Shown here one piece after another: positions 6,987 through 13,691 of a stretch of 18,809 bases of DNA. The translations under genes and the position numbers were made by a program. The notes beneath the pieces are model-generated. The model had not been told where the DNA came from, did no database searches, and was given only the letters and a program-made list of their open reading frames with translations. Source of the stretch: CAZRIP01 sp964600165 (GTDB taxonomy: Bacteria > Elusimicrobiota > Elusimicrobia > UBA1565 > UBA9628); the NCBI GenBank assembly GCA_964600165.1, contig CAZRIP010000078.1, positions 1 through 18,809 on the forward strand, written 5' to 3'. Every line of letters starts with the position of its first letter. Position 1 is the first letter of the stretch.

Positions 6987-7202
6987 ATGAAAAAGAGGAT
7001 TTTGCAGCTTTCAGCGCTGGTTTTGGGTCTTGGCGTGACGGGCGTCCTGGGTTGCCAGAGCCCGGGCGGCGGCGCGGGCGGCATGAGCGGCTGCGGTCAA
7101 GCCGCCAACAACAATAATACGCCGCAGGGTGCGTGCAATCCCGTGCCCAATTGCGACTCCGCGTCGACGCATCAATCCGGCTGCGTGTGCGTGGCCAATT
7201 AA
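6987..7202 (+). CDS. Small Cys/Asn-rich lipoprotein, copy 1
   Basis: The 71-residue product has a basic start (MKKR), a hydrophobic stretch and a lipobox-like VLGC with Cys23 as the likely lipidated residue. The -2 Leu is not the commonest choice. The mature part of about 49 residues begins CQSPGG and holds a run of four Asn and five cysteines (36, 50, 56, 66, 68) ending in a CxC motif. The start at ATG 6987 is supported by AAGGAGG at 6975-6981. The neighbouring gene at 7282 is clearly a paralogue: the same Cys23, the same CQSPGG and the same order of five cysteines. I do not recognise the family. The cysteines could be disulfide-bonded or bind metal at the membrane surface; neither can be decided here. 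Confidence 0.75.
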   Translation: MKKRILQLSALVLGLGVTGVLGCQSPGGGAGGMSGCGQAANNNNTPQGACNPVPNCDSASTHQSGCVCVAN

Positions 7203-7228
7203 AAAGCGATTAAAAACGCTCGCTCGCC
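7198..7228 (+). repeat. Direct repeat copy 2: A-rich block upstream of a promoter
   Basis: Second copy of the block at 6904-6934, at the same distance from its -35. It begins inside the last codons of lipoprotein gene 1 and continues with ATTAAAAA. The fixed 294-base offset of block and promoter, and 295 between the two ATGs, indicates tandem duplication of a whole promoter-plus-gene unit. Confidence 0.65.
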
Positions 7229-7257
7229 TTGACAGCGGTGGAGACAGGCTCTACACT
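7229..7257 (+). promoter_or_regulatory. Sigma-70 promoter of lipoprotein gene 2
   Basis: TTGACA (7229-7234), a 17-base spacer and TACACT (7252-7257) repeat the promoter of copy 1 exactly in both hexamers. Transcription should begin near 7264, shortly before a purine-rich AGGAGGAG ribosome-binding site at 7271. Confidence 0.8.
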
Positions 7258-7281
7258 GACGAGGACGGCGAGGAGGAGCAG

Positions 7282-7560
7282 ATGAAGACGAGGATCTTGC
7301 AGTGGACGGCCCTGGCCTTCACGTTGGCCCTGAGCAGCGCGTTGGGCTGCCAGAGCCCGGGCGGCCAATCCTCGGGGGCCGGCTGCGGCGGCATGGGCAA
7401 CAGCAATAACGACGGATCCTGCGACGCGGCCTGCGGCTACGGCACCTATCAATATCAGTGCGAGTGCCGCGCCGACCCGCAGTACAATTCCTCCGTCGCC
7501 AACAACAATAACGCGAACAGCCCCGGCAGCAATAGTAACACGGCCAACAACAACAACTGA
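7282..7560 (+). CDS. Small Cys/Asn-rich lipoprotein, copy 2
   Basis: The 92-residue product is a paralogue of the gene at 6987. It has a basic start (MKTR), a hydrophobic segment and SALGC with Cys23 as the likely lipidated residue, followed by QSPGG. Five further cysteines (35, 47, 51, 60, 62) keep the order of copy 1 and again end in CxC. It differs in a C-terminal tail of about 24 residues built mostly of Asn and Ser, ending in four Asn, and in a Tyr/Gln patch near residue 56. The ATG at 7282 is preferred over upstream in-frame starts because those lie before the promoter and run through gene 1. An intrinsic terminator follows within 25 bases. The function is unknown. Confidence 0.75.
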   Translation: MKTRILQWTALAFTLALSSALGCQSPGGQSSGAGCGGMGNSNNDGSCDAACGYGTYQYQCECRADPQYNSSVANNNNANSPGSNSNTANNNN

Positions 7561-7582
7561 GCCGTCGGATCGACCTGAACCA

Positions 7583-7618
7583 GCCCCTGATCACGGTATT
7601 GATCAGGGGCGGTTTTTT
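7583..7618 (+). terminator. Intrinsic terminator after lipoprotein gene 2
   Basis: A perfect 11-base-pair stem (GCCCCTGATCA at 7583-7593 with TGATCAGGGGC at 7600-7610) closes a six-base loop and is followed by GG and six T (7613-7618). Read from the other strand the hairpin is not followed by a T-run, so it should work mainly for plus-strand transcripts. Its T-run touches the stop codon of the convergent gene at 7617. Confidence 0.93.
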
Positions 7619-8462
7619 AGTTGGGCTTGATCGCCTGGACGCGCTTCTGGAACTCGGGGTCGTTCATCGGGGACGCCGGGGAGTTTTGCAATGCGGGATT
7701 CGAGCCCATCATGGAGTTGAGCAGCTTGGTCGGATCGATGTTCGGCGCCTCGCCCGCCTTGGCCGTGTTGCTGCCGAGCAGACCGGTGGGCAGGCCCAGC
7801 GACTGCAAGACTTTGTCCATGACCTCGCTGGCGACCTTGTCCTTGTCGATGTAATCCATGGCTACTTGCCGGGCGTCGGCCGGCGCGGCTTTCATCGCTT
7901 CCTGCACGAAATTGAGGAAGACGGGGTAGCCCGCGTATTTGCGCACCATGGTCGCGAAGTTTTTCGAGGCGGCCACGCCGTGCAGGAACGCGACGGGATC
8001 GTGCTGGACCATGTAATCGTCGTTGAGCTTCTTGAGGTCGGGGTAGCTCATCCACTCTTTGCCGTAGGCCTGGATGACGGGCGATTGGCGCGTGTAGCGC
8101 TCGGCCATCGCGCGGACGCGATCCTCGTTGGCGCGGCAAACGTCGGCGAACGACGCGGCCGCGCTCTTGAGCGGGTCGGGGCCGGCCGCGGAGCCGGAGC
8201 GCAGGGCGGCTCCCCAGCTCGCGCCGGTGAGGCTCGACGGCGCCGCCGCTCCCGACCCCGGCGCCGTCGCGGCCGGCGCGACGAGGGACCTTTTCGCTTC
8301 CGTCGTCTGCGCGAGATCGAAGCCGGAGCCGTCGGCCAGGGCCGGAGGGCGCGCCTGCGAGCGCTGGTAGACGGCCACGCCGACGGCGGAGCCGCCGATC
8401 GCCAGCACGAGCAACAGGATCGGCCACCACTCGGTGCGCTTGGGCGGGACGGCTTCCTCCAT
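7617..8462 (-). CDS. Membrane-anchored protein of unknown function
   Basis: I do not recognise this 281-residue protein. A short basic N-terminus (VPPKRTE) leads into one membrane segment at about 12-32, so the rest is probably outside the cytoplasm. A low-complexity Ala/Ser/Gly/Pro linker covers about 35-110. A helical domain of about 110 residues follows, with charged amphipathic helices and several aromatic residues (YGKEWMSYPDLKKLNDDYM). The C-terminal 60 residues are rich in Asn, Pro and Met and probably loosely structured. The ATG at 8462 is chosen because a TTGACC-17-CATAAT promoter ends six bases before it; the longer in-frame reading upstream would run through that promoter. It has no partner gene on its strand. 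The architecture suggests an envelope or scaffold role, but nothing specific is supported. Confidence 0.75.
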   Translation of the reverse strand: MEEAVPPKRTEWWPILLLVLAIGGSAVGVAVYQRSQARPPALADGSGFDLAQTTEAKRSLVAPAATAPGSGAAAPSSLTGASWGAALRSGSAAGPDPLKSAAASFADVCRANEDRVRAMAERYTRQSPVIQAYGKEWMSYPDLKKLNDDYMVQHDPVAFLHGVAASKNFATMVRKYAGYPVFLNFVQEAMKAAPADARQVAMDYIDKDKVASEVMDKVLQSLGLPTGLLGSNTAKAGEAPNIDPTKLLNSMMGSNPALQNSPASPMNDPEFQKRVQAIKPN

Positions 8463-8468
8463 AGCGCC

Positions 8469-8497
8469 ATTATGACCCAAGAAGCGGGAAAGGTCAA
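8469..8497 (-). promoter_or_regulatory. Sigma-70 promoter with leaderless geometry (gene at 8462)
   Basis: On the minus strand TTGACC (8497..8492), a 17-base spacer and CATAAT (8474..8469) match the sigma-70 consensus at five of six bases each. Six bases then lead directly to the ATG at 8462, so the first transcribed base should be at or beside the start codon. No ribosome-binding site precedes the ATG. Confidence 0.65.
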
Positions 8498-8539
8498 GAC
8501 GACCATTATTAACGTAATATTCGCGTAACGGATTTCTCT

Positions 8540-8545
8540 TATACT
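8540..8545 (+). promoter_or_regulatory. Candidate -10 element of the barrel-LysM operon
   Basis: TATACT ends eight bases before the ATG at 8554, so the mRNA would be leaderless or nearly so. I see no convincing -35. The stretch between the two divergent genes (8463-8553) is AT-rich around 8503-8520, the only such patch nearby. Confidence 0.45.
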
Positions 8546-8553
8546 CCGCGGGC

Positions 8554-9912
8554 ATGCCTATGGCGCGAAAAATCATTGTCTGGGCTCTCATTCTCGCCGC
8601 CGCCCCCGCGCGCGCGTCGACCTTCAACGATTTCCTGCCCGGCGCCAAGGCGATGGGGATGGGCAACGCCTTTTCGGCGATCGCCGACGATCCCTATGCG
8701 ATGTTCTTCAACCCGGCCGGCACGGCGAACACGCCTTACGTCCAGGCCGGCTCGACGCTCGGCCGCGCGGTTTCCCCGGTCGGCATGATGTCATACGGCG
8801 CCCTGACTTACTTGCGGCCCTACGAGCCGATCAACACGGCGACGGTCGGCGCGGCCTATTACGCCGAGCGCCAGGTCAACAGCGGCGACAAGGACGAGTT
8901 CCTGTTCCACTACTCCCAGGAGATCAAGGTCCCGCAGCTCTTCCTCACCAAGCCGCTCAAGGTCGGAGGCAACTTCAAGCTGCTCAACGTCGAGGGGGGC
9001 GGCGGGGCGGGCTTCGGCTTCGGCTTTGACGTCGGCGCGCTGGCGCGGACCAATTACGGCCAAAGCTTTTCGTTCGCGATGCGGGATCTCAACTCCAACG
9101 TCGGCATGCCGCGCCCGCAGATCACGCTCGGCACGGCTTACCTTTGGCAGAAATGGCTGACGGCCTCCGCGGACCTGCGCGTGCGCAACAACTCGACGCA
9201 GTTTTACGCGGGCCTCGAGGCCTCGACGTTGCAGGGTCTGCTCAAGCTGCGCGCGGGCCGCGGCTTTCCTCTCGACGGCATGGAGACGATCGCTTTCGGC
9301 GTGGGGCTCAATTTATCTCCGGTCATCCTCGACCTCGGCATGAGCGTGCCGACGGGCGGCGTCAACCGCGCCGCGGGGATGTATCAGGCGAGCTTCAACT
9401 GGCGCTTCGGAGCCCCGTCGTTCACGGGCAATTTCGTCGGCCAAGCCGCGAGCCGGGCCGAGGAGCTGCGCTCCCAGATCGAGGATCTCGAGAAGCGCAA
9501 GAAAGACTTGGACGCTCAATATCAGACGTCGAGCACGCACGTCGAGATCTCGGAAGGGGAAGAAAAGGTACTCGAGCAGCGCGTCGGCGAGCTGCAGGAG
9601 CAGTACCGCGGGCTTCAGAAGCGAACGGACGAGGCGGAGTACGGCCTGCGTAAGGCCGATCTCGACGCGCAGGGCGCCGGCCGGCCCGAGAAACCCGTCC
9701 CGGTCGTCCGCGCCCCGGCGCCCAAGCCGCGCCCGACGTGGCCGCGCCAGCACGTCGTCAGGCCGGGAGACACGCTGCGCACGCTCGCGCGCGAGTATTA
9801 CGGCGATCCGAATCTCTGGGAGCGCATCTACGACGCGAATAAGGACAAGATAGAGCGAGGTTTGCCGCAAGAGGGGGCGACGCTGACGATTCCGGCGCCG
9901 TTCGAGCGCTGA
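8554..9912 (+). CDS. PorV/UPF0164-like outer-membrane barrel with coiled coil and C-terminal LysM domain
   Basis: The 452-residue protein has a signal peptide (residues 1-22, cleavage near ARAS). Residues about 23-295 form a beta-barrel whose start (GAKAMGMGNAFSAIADDP, then FFNPAG) is the hallmark of PorV/PorQ, FadL-like and UPF0164 proteins. Residues about 300-370 are a charged coiled coil (EELRSQIEDLEKRKKDLDAQ and onward). A Pro/Lys/Arg linker leads to a LysM domain at about 400-449 (VVRPGDTLRTLAREYYGD), which binds peptidoglycan glycans. The likely job is an outer-membrane barrel whose periplasmic tail holds the cell wall, or a barrel serving an envelope complex. It opens a three-gene operon whose members overlap (TGATG at 9910-9914). 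Placing the tail in the periplasm is inference from LysM function. Confidence 0.88.
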   Translation: MPMARKIIVWALILAAAPARASTFNDFLPGAKAMGMGNAFSAIADDPYAMFFNPAGTANTPYVQAGSTLGRAVSPVGMMSYGALTYLRPYEPINTATVGAAYYAERQVNSGDKDEFLFHYSQEIKVPQLFLTKPLKVGGNFKLLNVEGGGGAGFGFGFDVGALARTNYGQSFSFAMRDLNSNVGMPRPQITLGTAYLWQKWLTASADLRVRNNSTQFYAGLEASTLQGLLKLRAGRGFPLDGMETIAFGVGLNLSPVILDLGMSVPTGGVNRAAGMYQASFNWRFGAPSFTGNFVGQAASRAEELRSQIEDLEKRKKDLDAQYQTSSTHVEISEGEEKVLEQRVGELQEQYRGLQKRTDEAEYGLRKADLDAQGAGRPEKPVPVVRAPAPKPRPTWPRQHVVRPGDTLRTLAREYYGDPNLWERIYDANKDKIERGLPQEGATLTIPAPFER

Positions 9913-11066
9913 TGGCCACGATCGGCTTGCTGTGCGCCGACGACGAGGACCGCCGCAAGCTCGCGCTGACCGCGGGCGAGGCGGGTCATCTCGTGCACGC
10001 GGCCGGGCGCCTGCAGGAGGCCGTGGAGATCCTGCGGGAAAGCCGCCCGCGCCTGATGCTGGTCGGTGAAGCCGTCGAGCCGGACGCGGAGACGATCGTG
10101 CGCGAGGTCCTGCGCGTCTCGCCGCTCTTGCCGATCGTCGTCGCGCTCAAGCGCCGCGACGCGGCGCGCGCGGTCAAGCTCATGCGTGCCGGCGCGGCCG
10201 AGGTCGTCGCCGCGCCCTGGACGCGCGAGCAGCTTTCGGCCTGCCTATCTAAAAGCCTCCGCTTTCAAGGCACCGCTTTTTCCATCGTACGGGCGCCTCG
10301 AAGAACGCGAACGGCGCCGTTCTATTTCTTCGCCGTGGCCGCCTTTTTCGCTTGCGCGCTCGGCGTCGCCGCGCTCAAGCGTCAGGAGCGCCTCGCGCTC
10401 GAGAAAGCCCGGCATCGCGAGTCGTGGGATCTGCCCTACCGCCATCCCGCCGCGCTGGCGTTCGACGACGGCAAGCTCTGGATCGCCGATTGGTTCACCC
10501 AGTCCCTCTACGTCCATGATCCAGCCACGCGGACGGTCGAGCGGATCGTCCATTTCCCGGATCAAACGCCCGTGTCGCTCGCGTTCGGCGCCGAGGCCGC
10601 TTGGACCGTGTCGGCGTCGGGCCGCATCACGCGGCGCATGAAGGACGTCAAGCTCTCGGAGCTGCAGGTTTACGCCGACGCGCACCCGAGCACTCTGGGC
10701 ATGGCCTTCGACGGCCTCTATTTGTGGACGTGCGATTCTCGGTCGCGGCGCATCCACAAGCTGCTCCTCGATGAAAGGCTCACCGAGGTCTCGTCCTATC
10801 GCTACCCCGGCGTGCTTCCCGTGGCGCTCGTCTACGACGGCAAGACGCTCTGGTCGCTCGACGCGGGAAACCACGAGCTCATCCGCCACAACCTCGAGCG
10901 GCCCGACGAGGCCACGGCCCGGGTCCCTCTTCCGGAGTACGCCGACGGGCAATACCGCCCGGTCGGCGTGGGCTTCGACGGGGAGCGCTTCTGGACCGTC
11001 GGAGAGCGCCTGCCCAAGGAGTCGGGACCGGCGCGGCTTTTCCGCCACCTGCGCGCGACGCCATGA
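9912..11066 (+). CDS. Degenerate receiver domain - TM - beta-propeller-like sensor protein
   Basis: The 384-residue protein has three parts. Residues 1-115 fold like a response-regulator receiver: the acidic pair (Asp10, Asp11) is kept, but the phospho-acceptor Asp is Gly52 (RLMLVGEAVEP), the switch Thr/Ser is Leu79 and the conserved Lys is Ala101 (VVAAPW), so it should not be phosphorylated. Residues about 135-155 are one membrane segment. Residues about 178-384 hold five repeats of 40-47 residues with an (A/G)-x-F/Y-D-G-x-x-L/F-W core (near 181, 223, 263, 306, 353), resembling SMP-30/NHL-type propeller blades. The receiver is presumably cytoplasmic and the propeller periplasmic. It overlaps both neighbours (TGATG upstream, ATGA at 11063). 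I know of no named family with this order; the domain calls are by eye. Confidence 0.8.
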   Translation: MATIGLLCADDEDRRKLALTAGEAGHLVHAAGRLQEAVEILRESRPRLMLVGEAVEPDAETIVREVLRVSPLLPIVVALKRRDAARAVKLMRAGAAEVVAAPWTREQLSACLSKSLRFQGTAFSIVRAPRRTRTAPFYFFAVAAFFACALGVAALKRQERLALEKARHRESWDLPYRHPAALAFDDGKLWIADWFTQSLYVHDPATRTVERIVHFPDQTPVSLAFGAEAAWTVSASGRITRRMKDVKLSELQVYADAHPSTLGMAFDGLYLWTCDSRSRRIHKLLLDERLTEVSSYRYPGVLPVALVYDGKTLWSLDAGNHELIRHNLERPDEATARVPLPEYADGQYRPVGVGFDGERFWTVGERLPKESGPARLFRHLRATP

Positions 11067-11386
11067 ACGAGGAAGTGCGCGCGCCGTTCGCGCTGCCCGT
11101 GGGGTTGAAGTTCTCCGAGCCGAAGCAGCGGGAAGCCTCGTGGGGGCGGCTGGTCTCGCTATCCTCGGCCGCGGCGGTGCTCTCCACGCAGAGCGCGCTG
11201 ACTCGAGGCGAGAAAGTCTTCCTGTCCTTCGAGCTCGCCGGCGAGCGCTTCAGGGACTTCGCCGCCGTCGTCGAGGACGTCGAGCTGGACCCGGACGGCT
11301 ACGCGCGCGCCGAGCTGCGCTTAAGTGACGAAGTGGAGCGGCGGCGCCTGGCCAAGCTGCTCGTCGACGTGCTCGCGCGCCGCTAA
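11063..11386 (+). CDS. Degenerate PilZ-like domain protein
   Basis: The 107-residue protein has the strand pattern and hydrophobic spacing of a PilZ domain: GRLVSLSSAAAVLST (28-42), then LTRGEKVFLSFEL, a strand with AAVVEDVEL and a closing helix VERRRLAKLLVDVL. PilZ domains bind cyclic di-GMP through an N-terminal RxxxR and a (D/N)xSxxG motif. Here no RxxxR is clear, and the second motif reads SLSSAAA, so nucleotide binding is doubtful. The gene overlaps the sensor upstream as ATGA (11063-11066), implying coupled translation and a joint role. It has no membrane segment or signal peptide and should be cytoplasmic, on the same side as the degenerate receiver. Its 3' end overlaps the convergent HD gene by four bases. 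The PilZ call is moderate. Confidence 0.6.
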   Translation: MNEEVRAPFALPVGLKFSEPKQREASWGRLVSLSSAAAVLSTQSALTRGEKVFLSFELAGERFRDFAAVVEDVELDPDGYARAELRLSDEVERRRLAKLLVDVLARR

Positions 11387-12156
11387 GCGAAGAGCTTGAC
11401 GACTTTTTCGAAGCGCGCGCGGTCTTTCTTGGGCAGATAGGAGTAGAGCTCGTGCTTCTTGAGCGCGAGGAGGAAGTCTCGCGACACGCCGGTGAGCCCC
11501 GCTTTCGGACGGCGCCATTCCCCCAAGCGCCGCAACTCGCGCCCGAGCCCGGCCACGCGGCGGCGCGACTCGTCCGGTTCGTTCTCGAGATAGGTCGCGA
11601 TCTTGTCCCAAAACGCCAGGCGCCTGCCCCACTCGTCGATCCAGGGGTCATCGCCGAAGGCGTACTTGTGCGCGCGCTTGAAAGCGTCCTGCATCCGTGA
11701 GTGCTCTTTCTTGTCGGCGCTGTAGTCCGTCGCCATGATCAGCGCGCCGATCTGACCCGGCGTGAAGTGGAACCGGTCGCAGAATTCGGAGACCAGATCG
11801 TGCGCGTCCTCGTGGCCCTGCAAGTACTCGAGAGTGGCGCCGACCCGCGCCGGCGTCCCGGGATAGCGCTCGGGGTCGAGATCGTGGAGCGCGGCCGCCA
11901 GCGCGATCAAGACCTTACGATCCGCCGGGACCTTGGGCCAGCGATGGAGCATGCGCGTCGTCAGCGCGGCGACCTCGATCGTGTGCGCGAAGCTGTGGTA
12001 GATGCGCTCCTGATTGCCTGGGTGGCGGGTTTTGAGGAAACCGACCAGCCGCGCGACCAAGCCGGCCGGCGCGCCGAGGGCGCGCAGGTCTTTCCTGAAG
12101 GCGGATAGGGCTTTTTGAGGCACGGCCGTCATCTTATCAAAATCGGTCTCCGGCAT
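11383..12156 (-). CDS. HD-domain metal-dependent phosphohydrolase
   Basis: The product is 257 residues. Metal-binding residues of the HD superfamily are visible as His54 and His58 (YHSFAHT), the His91-Asp92 pair (AAALHDLDP) and a later Asp (Asp144 in MATDYS, or Asp184). The HxxxH arrangement before HD recalls the class I cyclic-nucleotide phosphodiesterases (HNxxH), so a nucleotide or phosphoester substrate is likely, but none can be named. It has no signal or membrane segment and should be cytoplasmic. ATG 12156 is taken as start, with a weak GAGG four bases before it; an in-frame ATG at 12132 is possible and would remove eight residues. It is divergent from gcvT with a 35-base gap and convergent with the PilZ-like gene, and no operon partner is seen. 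Confidence 0.8.
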   Translation of the reverse strand: MPETDFDKMTAVPQKALSAFRKDLRALGAPAGLVARLVGFLKTRHPGNQERIYHSFAHTIEVAALTTRMLHRWPKVPADRKVLIALAAALHDLDPERYPGTPARVGATLEYLQGHEDAHDLVSEFCDRFHFTPGQIGALIMATDYSADKKEHSRMQDAFKRAHKYAFGDDPWIDEWGRRLAFWDKIATYLENEPDESRRRVAGLGRELRRLGEWRRPKAGLTGVSRDFLLALKKHELYSYLPKKDRARFEKVVKLFA

Positions 12157-12175
12157 AGCGCCTCGCGCCGGTTTT

Positions 12176-12190
12176 TTGATAGCGTATCAA
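12176..12190. promoter_or_regulatory. Inverted repeat in the gcvT / HD-gene divergent promoter region
   Basis: TTGATA GCG TATCAA is a perfect six-base inverted repeat with a three-base centre, ending one base before the gcvT ATG. Another TATCAA lies at 12135-12140. The dyad contains TANNNT-type hexamers on both strands: TAGCGT at 12180-12185, six bases before the gcvT ATG, and TACGCT on the minus strand. It could be an operator, overlapping divergent -10 elements, or both. No glycine riboswitch can fit in the 35-base gap. Confidence 0.4.
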
Positions 12191-12191
12191 C

Positions 12192-13307
12192 ATGACGACC
12201 ACGGCGGAGCTGCGCCGGACGGCGCTCTATTCCAATCATAAAGCCCTCAACGCGCGGCTGGTCGACTTCCACGGCTGGGAGCTCCCGATCCAGTACGAGA
12301 GCATTATTAAGGAACACCAGGCCGTTCGTACGGTTTGCGGGCTTTTCGACGTCTCGCACATGGGACAGGTGTGGGTGACGGGCAAGGACGCGCTGGCCTT
12401 CCTGCAGAAGGTCAACACCAACGACATCGGCCGGATCAAGCCCGGCAAGGCGATCTACTCGCACCTGCCCAACGAGCGCGGCGGCGTCGTCGACGACGTG
12501 ATCGTGTCCTGCCTCGCGCCCGAGCGCTACCTCGTCGTCGTCAACGCGGCGACCGCCGACAAGGACTTCGCCTGGTTTCAGAAGCAGGCGCGCGGCCTGG
12601 ACGTCAAGCTCGAGAATAAGAGCGACTACTACGGCATGATCGCCGTGCAAGGCCCGAAGGCGGCCGAGCTCGTCGGCGCGGAGTTTCCTCCCGCCGTGAC
12701 GATGCCGCGCTTCGGCGCGATGGAGCTTTCCGTCTTCGACCAACCGAGCGTGATCACGCGCACCGGGTACACGGGCGAGGACGGCTTCGAGTACATCGTG
12801 CCCAACGAGATCATCTCGCGGCTCTGGGACAACCTGCTTCTCAAGGGCCGCTCGCTCGGCGTCGTGCCCTGCGGCCTTGGCGCGCGCGACACGCTGCGCC
12901 TGGAGGCCGGCTACTTGCTCTACGGACAGGACCTCGACGACGACCATTCGTCCTATGAGGCCAACTACGGCTGGGTGGTCAAGCTCGAGAAGGGAGATTT
13001 TATAGGCAAGGCCCGGCTCGTCGACCAGAAGAAGCACGGTCTCGAGCGCAAGCTGACCGGCGTGCAGCTCCTGGACCGAGGCGTGCCGCGCGCGGGCGCG
13101 CCGGTCTTCGTCGACGGCCGCGAGGCCGGCAAGCTCTGCTCCGCCACGTTCTCGCCCACTCTGCAAGCCGGAATCGGCGTGGGCTATCTCGACCGTCCCG
13201 ACCTCGCCCCGGGCACCCGCGTCGAGCTGGAGATCCACGGCCGCCGCGTCGCGGCCGGCGTCGTCGCGGTCCCGTTCTATCGCCGCGAGGAGAAACGTCC
13301 CCGATGA
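12192..13307 (+). CDS. gcvT: Aminomethyltransferase (glycine cleavage system T protein)
   Basis: This 371-residue cytoplasmic enzyme takes the aminomethyl group from lipoylated H protein, releases ammonia and makes 5,10-methylene-tetrahydrofolate. Family signatures are present in order: LVDFHGWELPIQYES (24-38), VCGLFDVSHMGQV (about 48-60), NERGGVVDDVIV (about 94-105) containing the conserved Asp of the folate site, and the C-terminal barrel with LDRGVPRAGAPVF. Length matches the family (about 365). The ATG at 12192 follows directly on an inverted repeat and has no Shine-Dalgarno sequence. The stop overlaps the gcvH start as ATGA (13304-13307). Gene order gcvT-gcvH-gcvP makes the call secure. 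Confidence 0.97.
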   Translation: MTTTAELRRTALYSNHKALNARLVDFHGWELPIQYESIIKEHQAVRTVCGLFDVSHMGQVWVTGKDALAFLQKVNTNDIGRIKPGKAIYSHLPNERGGVVDDVIVSCLAPERYLVVVNAATADKDFAWFQKQARGLDVKLENKSDYYGMIAVQGPKAAELVGAEFPPAVTMPRFGAMELSVFDQPSVITRTGYTGEDGFEYIVPNEIISRLWDNLLLKGRSLGVVPCGLGARDTLRLEAGYLLYGQDLDDDHSSYEANYGWVVKLEKGDFIGKARLVDQKKHGLERKLTGVQLLDRGVPRAGAPVFVDGREAGKLCSATFSPTLQAGIGVGYLDRPDLAPGTRVELEIHGRRVAAGVVAVPFYRREEKRPR

Positions 13308-13691
13308 GCAAGCCCGAGAAGTGCCGCTTCATGAAGTCCCACGAGTGGATCGCCGTCGAAGGCGGGGCCGCGACGATCGGCATCTCCGACCACGCCCAGC
13401 ACGAGATCACCGACGTCGTCTTCGTCGACTTGCCGAAGGTCGGACGACAGGTCAAGCAAGGCGAAGCGCTCTGCGTGATCGAGTCCGTCAAGGCGGCCTT
13501 CGATATCTACGCGCCCATTTCCGGCGAGGTGACGGCGGTCAACGACGCCGTGGTCAAGGATCCGGCCCTCGTCAACCGCGAGCCGCACGACGGCGGATGG
13601 CTCATCAAGCTCAAGCCGTCGAAGCCGGGCGAGGAGGGCTCCTTGATGGATTGGAAGCAGTACCAGGAGTTCGTCAAGTCGCCGGCCGCGC

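Noticed and set aside
7583..7618. Bidirectional action of the terminator for the convergent gene at 7617
   Set aside because: Read on the minus strand, the hairpin is followed by TGGTTCAGG, not a T-run, so I assign it to the plus strand only.
8503..8520. Palindromic operator in the AT-rich patch between 8462 and 8554
   Set aside because: Only the central ACGT is symmetric; the flanking bases mismatch, so the symmetry is not better than chance.
12157..12191. Glycine riboswitch upstream of gcvT
   Set aside because: The gap is only 35 bases, too short for even one aptamer, and no conserved aptamer motif is present.
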